Shown: positions 9,431 to 20,940 of the stretch, one piece after another
Numbering within the stretch: the first letter of the stretch is position 1
Layout of the letters: each line of letters begins with the position of its first letter
DNA from: Progne subis subis
Taxonomy: Eukaryota > Chordata > Aves > Passeriformes > Hirundinidae
Direction: 5' to 3'
Assembly: GCA_022316685.1 (NCBI GenBank)
Contig: JAKJHU010000163.1
Span: 1 to 64,000, forward strand
DNA: 64,000 nt
Made by a program: the position numbers and the translations under genes
The notes under the pieces: generated by a model
What the model was told of the DNA's origin: nothing
What the model saw: the letters and a program-made list of their open reading frames with translations, nothing else
The model's database searches: none

Positions 9431-12400
9431 GTAAGGAGCACAAGGTGACCGTGGCACCGCCTGGCACCTCAGCCCAGCCTCCCCTGGCACACAGGACCTC
9501 TCACCCTAGAACAGCAGGATCCCCACCATCCACAGTCCAGGATTATCCCGTCCTGGAGGAAAGCAGCCTCCACGCTCTGAGCTCAGCCCACCCGCATTCA
9601 CAGGCCCCAGAGCTGTGCCTTTATGGGTAGAATGACCTGCCCACCCCAATTCCCTCCGTGCAGCCCACCCTGGCCCCTCCTCTCTTCCTGCAAGGCACCC
9701 CTGTTAGAGTTTGCAGCTGAGGGAAGTGGCAGTGAGAGCTTCACAAAGCAATTACCTGCAGGGCAGAGCGTGCCAGCGATTGACTCTCACTTGACAACAA
9801 CAAGTTCTTTAAACCCTTTTTTTTTTCTTTTTTTTCTTTTTCTTTTTTTTTTTTTTTTTCTTTTTTTTTTTTCTGGAGTGTGGATTTATTCAGCCTCGGA
9901 TGGGGAGATGTTAATGTGAGGCAGCAGTAGCGGGGAGAGATTAAGGGTCAGGAGGAGATGCTGGCAGTCACATGGGAAAGGCTGGTTTGCAAGGAGTGAG
10001 GACATGTTAGATGCAAAAGTATAGGGAACAGAAAAGAGTTAAGATTAGAGTGGGTTTTGATGAGAGAACAGAAAACCATACCCCTCCCAGGCCTTGGACA
10101 GCATCCTTTCCCTCCCTCACCCCACGGCATGGGGATGCTCTGGTTTTTTATCCATAGGAGACAAGATATCCCAACGGAAATCCTTCAGGTCTCCTCTCAC
10201 GAGGAGCTCAGAGCACTGCACATCCAGCCCGGTGCTTCAGCAGAGTGAGCTCCCTGACTGGAGAAAGGTGTACAAATATCAGCCCAGACTGGAGTGATTT
10301 TTCACCAACACCACTAATTATAACCCGGTTCATCCCGGTGTGACCCTGCCATGTGTGCTCCTGTACAGATAATGGAAGGACAGGGCCCAGTGACCTTTAG
10401 TCTGAAGCAAGGCAGACTCCAGGGCTTTGGAAATCAAAAGCCACATTTCTGTGCCGAGCCGGGTGGATGCGATCCTATTTACCTCATCCCTAAAGGAAAA
10501 CTTCCCCTTGGAGCCCTGCCTCAGTCCTGGGGCTGGTCCCCAGCTCTTTCTAATCCTTGCTGAGTTTTAAATGAAACACAGGATGTTGGAGCGAGACCGC
10601 GGCTTGAAAAGCATCTGAAAGCTGAGTTTCAGGCAAGCAGGAGGATGGAGAGCTCATTTTGGGAAATAACGAGCAGTCAGTTAATTAAGTGGCAGAGTTA
10701 GTGATGTGAGATGGGGCCTGATGGGTTGCTGCTCCGTAACCATGGGAACAGAGTTTGCTGCTCTCCATGCTGGCCGGAGAAGATGCATTTCCACAGAGAA
10801 GATGCATTTCCACGTCCCACCCAGCCTGGCTCCGGCTGCTCCTCACCCGTGGATCCAGCCAGGAGGTGACGGACTGTGGAGCTCTCCTTTCACTTGGCCC
10901 ACCAAGAACTGGCTCTGCAGCAAGGACGTGGTGCCTGGGGGCCTCCAGCTGCTGCCACAGCTCTTGGCACGGGCCTGGCACAGCTGTGGGTGAGCCCCGG
11001 CCCCGGCCAGCTCGCCTGGCTCACCCAGCACGTACCTGCTCTGGCTCTCTGCCCCAGCAGCAGGATGCAGCCTGCTCCCATCCTGGCTAAATCCCTTGGG
11101 CAGGCAGCTGGCTGGTCAAGTTTGGGACTGGCAGGGGAGAGAAGGGTGTCCTTGGCTGCCGAGGAGCGCAGATTTTGCTGGATTCTTCCCAGATCCCACA
11201 GGCAGGACGTGCTGCCACAGCCAGGCCAGGGGTGGGGTGGGTTGACCTGTTCCACGCTTTGCAAAGGAACAAGCTTTGCCTTCCTCCCTGCAGGGAAAAA
11301 AAAAGAAAAGTGGCTTGCATCACTTTTTTTCACCCTTAAAGCACTGCAGAAGCCTCCTTTTCATGTCACAGCAGGATTCTGAGGGGTGGGAATGCCCAGG
11401 GGACAGCAGTGGTTACCAAAACCTCCACGGGATGGAGCAAAGCCTGCCCAATCCTTCACCTGAGGGCTGGGTCAGCGGGAGGATGAGGAGGGAAGCACAT
11501 CCCTGGTCCCTGCCAACCCCACTTTGGCACAGCCCTGCTCCCACCGTGCTTGAAATGCAGCTGCAGGTGGCTGCTCCGGGGTATCCGTGGTTCTGGGATC
11601 CTTGGGAGGGAAAGGCACAGCAGAAAGGCAGGATATTCTCGTTCTGCCTGTACTTCATCTGCAGATCTGGCTTGGGAGGGGAGTGAAGAAGGTGAGAGTG
11701 GAAGGGAGCGGATCCTGCAGGAAAACGGGCCGGGTGCATTCAGCTTTCAATGAATCGTGCAAAACCTCGTCACTCGGGACGAGCCAGATTCATCACGAGG
11801 CGGCACGAAAGCCACTGCCTGGGGTTGGCGATTTCACAGCCCTAGAACAGGAGTCAGGGAGCCATCAGAGGTGGCAAACAGCGAGGGAGGGGGGAATGGG
11901 AGAGGCGCCAGGAGAAAATAAAAGAGGCAGGTGGAGGAGGAGGAACCTCCAAGAGGGTGTGCAGGGACGTGTGTGAGGACGTGTGCTGGCAGGGCACCAG
12001 GACAAGGGGAGAGGCTGGGGCACGTCCGCAGGGTCAGGATACCTGCAGGAGGGAGCAGGACTAGGAATGAATATGTATTTTTAGGTGTTGCAGGCTGTGG
12101 GAAAGCCAAGGCAGCGCTGACGGCCCCGAAACGCCCAAGGACAGTGGCGTGGACACTTGAGGCTGCAGGGGCGGGTGCAGGGGTGTGGGGGCTGCCTGCA
12201 CCATTCTCCTCTGGGCAGTTTGGGGGTGACAGTGAGGACATCAAAGCAGGAAGGGGATGGAGGGTGCATTCCAGGTGTGTGGGTGAGGGCAGGTGTGCTC
12301 TGGCAGTGCTCCTGTGCCAGGTGGATGCTCCGTGCGTGTGCGAGGGGCAGAGGGAGGCGGAGGGAGGTGGGGGCATTCAGCGAGTGTAGGAGCAGAGCTG

Positions 12401-14359
12401 TGATTAGTGCCCGTGTCAGCAGGGCCCATTTGCACAGGTAGAAGGGGGAAGTTTCATTGCTGCAGACAGCAAAATAATTCCTCTGGGTTTGCAGGGCAAT
12501 TACCGGGGTGCCGATGGCGATGATTTACACCGAGCGCTTGCGTGAGGCAGTGCTGGGCCTTGTATACAAGGCACATTATTGATATTGTAATAAATTCTGC
12601 TCCAAACAGGCAGCAAGGAGCAGGAGCCAGCCCAGGAGTGGGAGAAAGCAAAGGAAATCTGTGGGGAAAACAACTCCCGTGAGAAGGAAGCTGGAGAGGA
12701 GTGAGGCAAAGTAGAGAGGATAGGAAGGAAGAGGTAAAACTCAGTCTGGCTTCCTCCAGGAGGAGAGGAGGTACTGAGACACAAAATTCCAGGGGAAAAA
12801 TCTCTGCAAGGCCTAGATTTAGGTCTGAGACTGGAGTTGGCATTGCTAGTTTTCCTAAATGGCCAAACTCTGTGTCCAGACATGAAGCAGAGGCTCCCCA
12901 GGATGAGCAGCTTTCAGCCAACAATGTGCCACTGCCATCTGGCCACCGAGGGCAGGACAGAGGCCACCTCCAGCCCTCTGCTCCTGCAGCCTCCAGCTTT
13001 GCTGAGCTCTGGAAATGCTGCTGCAGCTCCGTTCCCCATCATTCCCCTCATCCCTGTGGCTGAGGGGCAGGCTCAGGGAGCCGAGCCCTGGCACAGGCCA
13101 GCGCAGCAGGCGGAGATCATCGCTGAGTGAACGACCCCTTCCAGCAACAGGCACTCAACCAGCTCATTACTGGGCTATAAACTTCCAAAAACGGCTCAGC
13201 CACAGCTGGTAGGTGGCTGAGGACCCTTCCAAACAGAGAGGAGAGGTACACTTTCAAATTAAACACCTTTTGCATCACTGCCATGCTGCGCAGCCATTTT
13301 GGAAAGGGCAGAGGGAGACTGGGAAGCTGTTTTGTTTGGAAGGGACGACTCTCTCCACTCAGAGAGGAGAAAGCTGGCACTGAAACCAGCCCCAAAAGTG
13401 AGGAGTAAAGAAACTTCACGGGGCAAGAAGCCAGGATCCCCCTTACACTGTGGTTGCTGGCCCCAAGGCTCCTCCGGGTGATCCATATTCCCCTCTCTGA
13501 GCTCTCCTGCCTTCCAGGCTTCTCCCATTATTATCTGCATGAAAGATGTCTGGGTAGGAGCGACCAGACAAATTGGATGATATTCCATTCATGCAGCCCT
13601 TGCTGATAAGCCTGCTTAGTGAAGGAACACCCATAAATATTCCCATGCCAAAGGAGGGTGCTTTTAGCATCTCTTAGACCGTGTTACGATGACAAAATCG
13701 TGCTGCAGAGTTAATCTGTGCAGCCAAGCCTTGTGTTAAGTGAGGCACTTCAGAACTCCACAGTCCCCACGTTGGGGCAGAACAAGCAGTGCCATTCCTT
13801 TGTGGCCACGCCTCTGGAATTTGGGCTTTAAAGCCATTCCCTCCTCCCCAAAACCCAAATTTCAAACCAATGATTTCCACTCATGTTCCCCAAACCTGAG
13901 TTTGCAACGAATCCCAGATTCTTGGGTTGAAACAGAGAGCTCAGGTGCATGGTAAGGCTTGAATTCACTGATCCAGCCCAGCTAGGGAAAATGCTGATCC
14001 CAGAGGGGTTCAGTGGAAGATCAGAGCGCTGAGATGCTGCTGGGAGCAGCCCCAGTGAACGGGGCAGTGGCTGGGAGTGCTGTCACTCAGCTCTGCACTT
14101 GGGGGAACAGCGCCTTTGGGACTTTTGCTTTCATTTGGGATTTTACCTGACTGACTATTCATTACCTCCCTACCTCCCTCTTTTTTAACTGTTTTTTCTT
14201 CCTCCTCCCCTCCCTCCTCACCCTTCTCTTCTTTCTTCCCCCCGCTCCCCCACCCCTGTGTCCTGTCTCACCCGTCACCCTCTGCACGGACCCTCTGTGC
14301 ACCCTCCACTCCTCCCTCGTGTCCCCCCCACCACCGCCTTGCTGCTCTCTTCTCTCCAG
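9431..14359 (+). other. NECTIN1: Intron before the ITIM-like terminal exon
   Basis: A 4.9-kb intron from GTAAGG to CTCTCCAG. It contains a T-rich run (9817-9872) and a 19-bp duplication (GAAGATGCATTTCCACAGA, around 10779-10816). The last 200 bases are an unusually long C/T-rich tract (about 14157-14357). I see no additional exon. Confidence 0.7.
9817..9872. repeat. T-rich simple repeat
   Basis: An almost pure T run interrupted by single C bases at irregular intervals, about 56 nt long. Confidence 0.9.
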
Positions 14360-14500
14360 AACCCTGGCAACAAGGACTGTGATGTCCAGTATGCAGAGCT
14401 GGACACGTCGGCTCTGGCCGCGTCACCCAGCCCTCGGAGCTCCATCCATGCTGGCGGAGACCTAGTCGAGTATGCAACCATCCAGCCCAACTTTCGCTAG
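14360..14500 (+). CDS. NECTIN1: Alternative nectin terminal exon: tail with two ITIM-like motifs
   Basis: A 141-nt frame starting in phase 0 after a long polypyrimidine tract and CAG, ending in TAG at 14498. It encodes 46 residues, NPGNKD... to ...ATIQPNFR. Two hexapeptides fit the ITIM pattern (V/I/L/S)xYxx(L/I/V): VQYAEL with Tyr at residue 11 and VEYATI with Tyr at residue 38 of this exon, 27 residues apart. Paired ITIMs at such spacing are known ligands of tandem-SH2 phosphatases SHP-1/SHP-2 in other receptors. The tail ends in NFR and lacks the nectin PDZ ligand, so this isoform should not bind afadin by that route. Synonymous-looking codon content and clean splice context support a real exon; expression is unproven. 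A non-nectin origin of this exon is unlikely because it lies between exons of the same gene in the same phase. Confidence 0.8.
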   Translation, partial: NPGNKDCDVQYAELDTSALAASPSPRSSIHAGGDLVEYATIQPNFR

Positions 14501-16200
14501 CGCATGTCACTCTAGGCCCTTTCCCCTCAGGTCCTGGCCTCAAGGTACACACGGCACTCTGCCTCCTCACTGCACCCCTCAAAGTCACCGCTGTCCCCTC
14601 CCTGGATCCCTCCCTCCCTGTGGAGCGCTCCCTCTGCGTCCCGTCTGTCCCTCCCTGCCTGCTCTCCGTGTCTCTCTGTCTCTCTGCTGCCCTGGTTTTT
14701 GGGGGTGCTGCCCAGAATGCCTTTGCCTTGCCTCTCTGCATGCTCTTTTCACCGTGTTTTCCCTTTGCTTCCTGCAGCCAGCATGTGGGAGATGGGGAGA
14801 GGGGTCATGGCTTCGTGGCAGAGCAGGGGTTTGCTCCCCTGGCTCCAGGTGGGTTGAAGTTCCTGCTCTGGTTCAGGGAATTTCTGCAGCACCTGGGAGG
14901 GACCAGAAGTCAGAGATGCCGAGAGGGGTTTTCCAGGCCAGGACAAGGAGGGGAAGGAAAGGAAAAGGGAGTGGCTGAAAGGAAGATTAAAAAAAGAAGA
15001 GCTTGTGCGCATGTGGAAGTAACTGCAGGGAAGATGGAGCATATGTGCATGTGTGAAAGAACAAGGTGGGAGAGGACGTGAGAGAATATGGGAACACCTA
15101 AAGGTTCCTGCAGCTGAAAGACTCCGTGGATAGGAGACAGGCAGAGAGGGACTGTGCATGTGACAGTGACGGGGCTGGCGTGGCGTCACCTTGGTGCAGG
15201 TGGCAAGTTTGGATGCTTGGGAGAGAGGGAGAGATTATTTCCCTTGGTGTTCTCCTTCTCAAAAGCAGGCACAGACTGAGCCCCGTTCTCCTGAGTTTTC
15301 CAAGTGTCACCAAACCCTTTCAAGCTCAGCTTCTGTGGCAGGGAGTGATTAGGACTCGGTTGCTCTGGAACATCTCCAGTAACCCTCTGAATGATGATTT
15401 TTTTTTTAAGAGGAAGAACACAAAAACCGGGGTGACTTCAGCTCTTCCTATGTTCCTTTTCCCCATAATCACAGCTTTTTCTCAGGTATTAAAGCCACCA
15501 GGTCCCTGGAAGGGAGAGATCTCTCCTTTCCCTCCTCTGCTGGATGATTCCAAGAGCTTTTGGCCAAGGAAATGCCACTGGTGCCCCTCTCCTTGGCTGC
15601 AGCTCTCCCTCACTCCTGTGTATTCCTCAGGCTGTGGTGACTCTGGGTTCTGCCTTGCTCCTTCCACTTTATTTTGCTGCTGTTCCAGCAGCAGGAAGGA
15701 TCTGTGGGTTTAAAGGAGGGCAAGGGAGAGGAGAAAAGGCAGACAGCAAATGGAGAGGTGCACTGCAGGCCCTTGAACCCTCCTGGTCACCCAGGTGGAT
15801 CAGAGGAGGCTCGAGAGAAGCGGCAGCTTGGGGACAGAAAGGGACGGCTTGGAGAAGATAAAGGACGCTGGATCCTCGGGGAGGAGGGAAGGAAAGGAGG
15901 ATAAGCAGGAGGAAAACGGCATTTTTATAAAGCCCCCGTGGACAATGCCGTGCAGTGTGTCCCCGAGACGAGGAGCTGTGCGGGTGAGGGTGCAGCACAC
16001 ACCCCTGGGTGCGAGGTGTGCAGGGGGCTGCTCCAGTTTGCCTCTATCCCTGTGCTCCCTGGTTTTCCCGTGCTGGAAGCAGCCCTGTAGCTCCCCTGCC
16101 GTAGCAAAAGCCCTCCTAGGTGAGTGTCTGCCGCAGCCCCGGGCCGGAGCAGATCCGTAACCTCTCTCTCTTGCGGTGTCTCACCCACTCCTGCTCCCAG
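14501..16200 (+). other. NECTIN1: 3' UTR of the ITIM-like isoform and/or intron
   Basis: Follows the TAG of the 14360 exon. In that isoform it is 3' untranslated sequence; in the other isoform it is intron, ending in a strong pyrimidine tract and CTCCCAG at 16200. The first 250 bases are C/T-rich. I could not settle the poly(A) site: only ATTAAA-type hexamers (for example near 14986) are present and none is convincing. Confidence 0.55.
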
Positions 16201-16245
16201 AATGAGGATCAAGGTCTTCGTAGACGTAACGAGCGAGAGTGGACA
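16201..16245 (+). CDS. NECTIN1: Small cassette exon (15 codons), basic peptide
   Basis: A 45-nt segment with an excellent acceptor (a pyrimidine tract of more than 30 nt ending CTCCCAG) and a consensus donor GTAAGT at 16246. It is phase 0 at both ends and encodes NEDQGLRRRNEREWT. It can be inserted between the exon ending at 9430 and the terminal exon at 20705 without changing frame. The insert is strongly charged, with five Arg residues. Its first residue is Asn, like the other two downstream exons. I do not recognise the peptide. If the donor is skipped, the frame stays open for about 75 further codons of low-complexity-looking sequence, which I consider non-coding. Confidence 0.68.
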
Positions 16246-19200
16246 GTAAGTTTTGGATGGGTTTGCTTTTTCCTTGTCTCCATTTGTGGGGGGCTGTTTG
16301 TCGCTGGGCTCCCAGGCACTTCCAGCCTCCTGCAACCTCCCTGGGATGAGAATTCCAGCCCTGAGGAAGGGGTGGTTGAAACCCGCCGCTCTCCCTCGTG
16401 TCTTCGCCTCCCATTCCCGACAGATTCTCGGGCTGCTCCCACTGCTCCAAACAAGGCAAGAGCTCCCTAATCCATCTTGGGAGGTCTTGCCTCGTCCTCC
16501 CCAGGGTGGGGAATTTTATTGTCAGCAAAAGGACAGTAATCCTCCAAATCCAAATTTGGAAATCCTCCCAGTCTCTCTGAAGTAAAAATAAAGCCAGTCA
16601 TATGGTGCTTTGAAGGTGTAATCTCCCTGCTAAGACACACCACAGATCAGGGCAATTTCATTTCTTTTTTTTATGCTTTTTAAAATTATTTCCTCCCCCT
16701 TCACCTCCCCACACTTCAGCTCTCGGTTTTGCTTGGGAATTTCTTGTCCTTGTTGCAGCAAGAATAGCTGGAAGCCATCAGACTTGGATCAAGAACACAA
16801 CAAATCAGTGACCGGGGCTCAGATTCCCATTTCCAAATTGCAGGAGAAATAAACCAAAGAGGTGGCTCCTTAGTAATTTCCCATTTTTATGTGAGGGTAA
16901 TCAGCCCTGCCCTGACTCCAAAAGGGTGGAGAGGAGGATTTGGGAGATAAAAGGCAAGGAGGGAAATGTTTGGGATGATTTGTGGTGTGAGGTGCTGTAG
17001 GAACACGGACCAGGTACGTACCAGAGGCAGCAGGTGAAGAGAAAGCATGCTGTGAGAAGGAATGCAATGTTCTGAGCAAGTTTCCTGCATATTTAATACT
17101 TGCATGTGTCTGAATGCACCCATCACCATAGGCCCTTGCTGTGTATTTTGGGAATTTCAGCTCCATCCTTTTATTTCCTGAACCCAGGGGCGAGTCCCTG
17201 TGTCCCACTTGCCCTCAGTTTTGTCCTCACAGAAGCCCAAGCTCAGGATCACTGGTTCCTGCTCATCCCTGACACATCACTGCTTGTTCTTTACTCAGGA
17301 CAGGGATTATCTGAGATCTCCCTCACAGATAAAGCCTCAAACAGAGCAGGAACCTGCCCAAAATCGTGGCCATACTTGGAAGTGAAAAGCAGCTTGAACA
17401 CCCCGAGTAGGGAGTTCAGACCCAGGGCAGGAGAGGATGTGAGGCTCTCAACACCAGGAGGAAACATTTTTTTTTTTCTGCTCCCCAGTGTATTTTCTGT
17501 CCCCCAACAGCCACACCCTCTGCACTGGCTGGTGCACAGTGTGACAGTAGCTTTGTCATGCTGTCACTCAACAGAGCTGCTTCTTCCCAGCCACCAGCCT
17601 GTGCTGCAGCCCAAAATCCAAAACCAACAGATGAGGAGGGTCAGGGTGGCAGCAGGCCAAAATTTCGGGAGTTTTGAGCAGCAGGGGCTTTTCCCAGCCA
17701 GGAAAACACAGCTGAACACACTCCATAAGTGCAAAAATGTGTTTGCCATGAGCTTGGCAAAGCAGAGAAAACCATTACCCGTCCAACTCGCACCTGTAAT
17801 ATCTTCAGATTTCCCCAGAACCACAGCAGAGAAATCCTCAGGTCACTGAGAAGGAGTTTTTCACTTTCAGGCCAGTAAGAACTCATTATTCCAAGATGAT
17901 TAAAAGGATGTGGTCAGTTGCCTCACACCTCCTGCCACCCAAGGAGACGTTCTGCAAATAGAAGGAAAGATGGAATTGGGTGTGGAGGGATGGAGAAGGG
18001 TTGAGTTAAAGTCATGGCAGAAATGAAAGCTCCCTAATTCAATCAAATAAAGCCTGTTTAAAGGTAATCTGCCAGGCTGTCTGAAATGGACAGATTGCTG
18101 ACATCCCTTTAATCAAGCTCTTGGAAATAAAACTGAGATGGGGGGGATGTAACCAGATAATGAAGAATTGCATGGAGTCATGCTGGAGGACAAAGGCAAG
18201 TGGGAAGAAGTCAGGTGGGGGAGGCGGTAGAATCGATGTGCCAGTTCAATTTAATTAGTCATTATCCCTAATTTAATTTAAAACTTCGTTAAAGATAAAT
18301 TAGATTGGGGAAAAGTCACAGTGGGACTGGGGAAGGAAGTCAAAAGGGCACCGGCTGCTAAATGTGTTAAAAAACACGGGCTGGTTTTGATCCCTCCCTT
18401 TTTCGCCACTCCATAAATGAGTTCAGGGAACAAAGCAGGAGCGAAGCAACTCCCGGTTCAGGTGCTGAGGACAGGTAAAAGGACACAGGGAATTCTCTTC
18501 CTCTGGCCCTGGCATTCTCCAGCTGCCCTGCCCCGTACCCCACCCGTGAGCAGCGAGCACAAAACAGGCGCCAGCAGAAAAGGATTTGTTTGCACTCAGA
18601 GCTCTGTGCAAAACTGCACGTGGTGTCTTCGGCAATGCTTCACGGGCGCCTGTCTCGTGGCCACGTTAACTGGAGATAAGCAGGAAGAAAAATGCTTTCC
18701 TGAGCCCATATGTTGTCCCAGACAGCCCAAAAAGGAGCGTCCTACAGCTCCTTTTGCTGCCACCCGATCACACCCCAGCCCAGCTTCCACCTACGTTAAC
18801 TGAGGATCTCTCCCAGGAGACTTTTCTGTCCATCAGAGCTAGCAAACCCCCTGCTTTTCCCAACGAGCTCCCAGACTTCCCTCCCACTTAATTGATAACA
18901 AATTACAAGAAACCCCCTCGCCCGCTTTGCCTCACTAAATTTCTGTAATTAAGACAACTTCCCTTTCAGGTTAGCTTAACCCAGAAAAATTAATGATCTC
19001 TATGAAGCAGGAGGGGAGTGTGGTTAAATACAGGGTTTTTCCCCCCTCGCAGGTGTGGAAAAGAGTTCTGTAGAGTGTGACAGCTTTTGAGAGTAGAGTG
19101 TACAGGGGACAGGACTTTGCACATCCCATTTTCCCTATCTGTGAGCCCCTTTTTATGTCTTTTTATCAGCTGGGGCCATCAGAAGAACAGCAAACATTTA

Positions 19201-20704
19201 TTTAAGGTTAAGGTAAAGTTAGTGAGGCCTTTTCATGGCCCCTGGGTTGGGTTCCTCTGGTTAAAGAGCTCTAATGCTGCCCTTGTCCACATTTTCACTC
19301 GGCGATTAGAAGGATAAAGTGGACAAAAAACTGTGGGAATGGCCCACCCAAATTTAGGATCCCAGCAGAGCAATTCCAGTGCTGACTTTTAAAAGCTCAG
19401 TCTGTAGGATCAACAGTTTTGCCAGTGGAAGAGAAATGAAAGTGAGACTGGCCTCAGCATTGCTGCTGTTTCGTGCAGCTCAGGCAAACTTCCCCACGCT
19501 GGGCTCAGCCAGGCTGTTCCCAAAATTGCCTTTGTGCCTCTCCCAGCAGTCTGAGAGACCAATAAATTATTCTCCACACCTTGCTTTCTGTCGGATTTTT
19601 TTTTTTTTTTCTTTTTTTTTTAAAGCATCCTGGTGAAATATTCATCCAGGAGCTGGCAGCAGATGAGCCGAGTGGATTGTTCTGTTCCTCCAGGCGTTTT
19701 CTCCTGAGGGTCAGCCCCTTGTCCTTTCCACTAAACTGACTGCTCCCGAGGTTTTGAAAGGGAACAGGGAAGGACTCAAGGGCAAGTTGCTTGCTTCAAA
19801 CAGCCCCTGCTCAAACCACGGCCATCAAAGCGTTTTCCAGCGCTGTTTGCTCCCTCTTGGAGAAGAAATTATGTCCCGGCAAGCACCCCTGAGTGCAGGT
19901 TGGTTTTAAGAACATCCTGGCTCAATGTCCGTCCTGCTTGGGTCATCCTGCAGGTTTTCCAGAGCAGGAAAGGGTCTGGGAGCAGAGAGGAATCCTTCCC
20001 ATCTGCTGCCACCCTCTGGGGAGCCGCAGCCCTGGGCTGTGGGAGAGATGCTCCCTGAAGGCCAGGAGAGCGAAGTGTCCACACACACCCGGCAGAGGGA
20101 AAAACCACAGAGCAGCCTCGGCTTTGAAAGTGGGTTTATGCTCCCTGTAGTTGATTTGACCCACAAACCCGGCCCCGGAGCTTCCCGGGGAGCTGTTCAC
20201 ACAGGTGAAGCCCAGCGCTTCTGTCTCCCACGTAAGCACCAGGCACAATAAGCGTATTTTGCATCCCAAGCCCCCGGTAGGACACGTGTGCCCTTTAAAT
20301 GGAAGAGCACGGCCCGGTTTAGATTAATGACTCCTTCAAGCGCCGCTTTCCCAAAGCTCAGGTGTGGAAAGAGTTAGAAAGCGTGAAAATAAACTGCCCT
20401 TCCTTTGGCTGGCTGCTTGTTTTGCCCAGAGAGCAGAGTATTTACAGACAAGGGACAAACCATGCCCAAGCCATACATATTCATCAACGATCTGGGTATT
20501 TCAGGGAGGGAGAGGAAAACCTTGCAGTGTGAGGGATTTACCGCCTGGGTCTCCATTTTCCCAAAGCAGCAAGCTTGGTAAACTAGTTAATATTCCATCC
20601 TGCTTGCTCTCTGTGTGTCTCAGCCAGGAACTGAAGGGCTTGTGTGTGTTTTCTGGCCAGCGATCCCGGAGTTTTCACCCGCTGACTTTTGTCTCTACTT
20701 GCAG
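16246..20704 (+). other. NECTIN1: Intron before the PDZ-ligand terminal exon
   Basis: From GTAAGT to TACTTGCAG. It contains an AATAAA at 16587-16592 that could serve a retained-intron transcript, a T-rich run (about 19592-19622) and an AT-rich block at 18000-18335 described separately. No further exon is seen. Confidence 0.7.
18000..18335. promoter_or_regulatory. AT-rich intronic block, possible conserved enhancer
   Basis: A stretch with repeated homeodomain-type cores (TTAATTAG, TAATTTAATTTAAAA, TTTAATCAAG) and GATA-like AGATAA sites, standing out from GC-rich surroundings. No ORF of interest. The function is an inference from composition only. Confidence 0.3.
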
Positions 20705-20923
20705 AACTTTGGAAAGTGTCACTCAGAGATATCGAATGCGAGTGATTACCTGACCCGCTGTTACTCACATGAAGATCGATATCTGGAGAAGATCCCTCAT
20801 GTCTATGCCCCCTTGTCAGACCTCCCACAAGATCTTTATCCTCACCATTCCGACATCTCCTTCCGCTGCCCACCTCCCGGCTCCCGGGCTCCTTACATCT
20901 GTCCTAAGGAACAGTATGTTTAA
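20705..20923 (+). CDS. NECTIN1: Nectin terminal exon with E-x-Y-V afadin-binding C-terminus
   Basis: A terminal exon after TTGTCTCTACTTGCAG, phase 0, 72 codons plus TAA at 20921-20923. It encodes NFGKCHSEISNASDYL... and ends APYICPKEQYV. The final four residues, EQYV, match the nectin consensus A/E-x-Y-V, which binds the PDZ domain of afadin and links nectins to the actin cytoskeleton at adherens junctions. The tail is rich in Tyr (nine) and His, with RYLEKI and HVYAPL as possible phosphotyrosine sites. It differs in sequence from the tails I know for nectin-1 alpha (ending EWYV) and nectin-2 (ending AMYV). It follows exon 9430 directly or through the 45-nt cassette. The PDZ ligand is the strongest evidence that this is a true nectin C-terminus. 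Confidence 0.85.
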   Translation, partial: NFGKCHSEISNASDYLTRCYSHEDRYLEKIPHVYAPLSDLPQDLYPHHSDISFRCPPPGSRAPYICPKEQYV

Positions 20924-20940
20924 AGTGTCAACACTGCTAA

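Noticed and set aside
16246..16470. Extension of the 45-nt exon to the in-frame stop at 16468
   Set aside because: A consensus GTAAGT donor directly follows the 45 nt, and the further peptide looks like translated intron.
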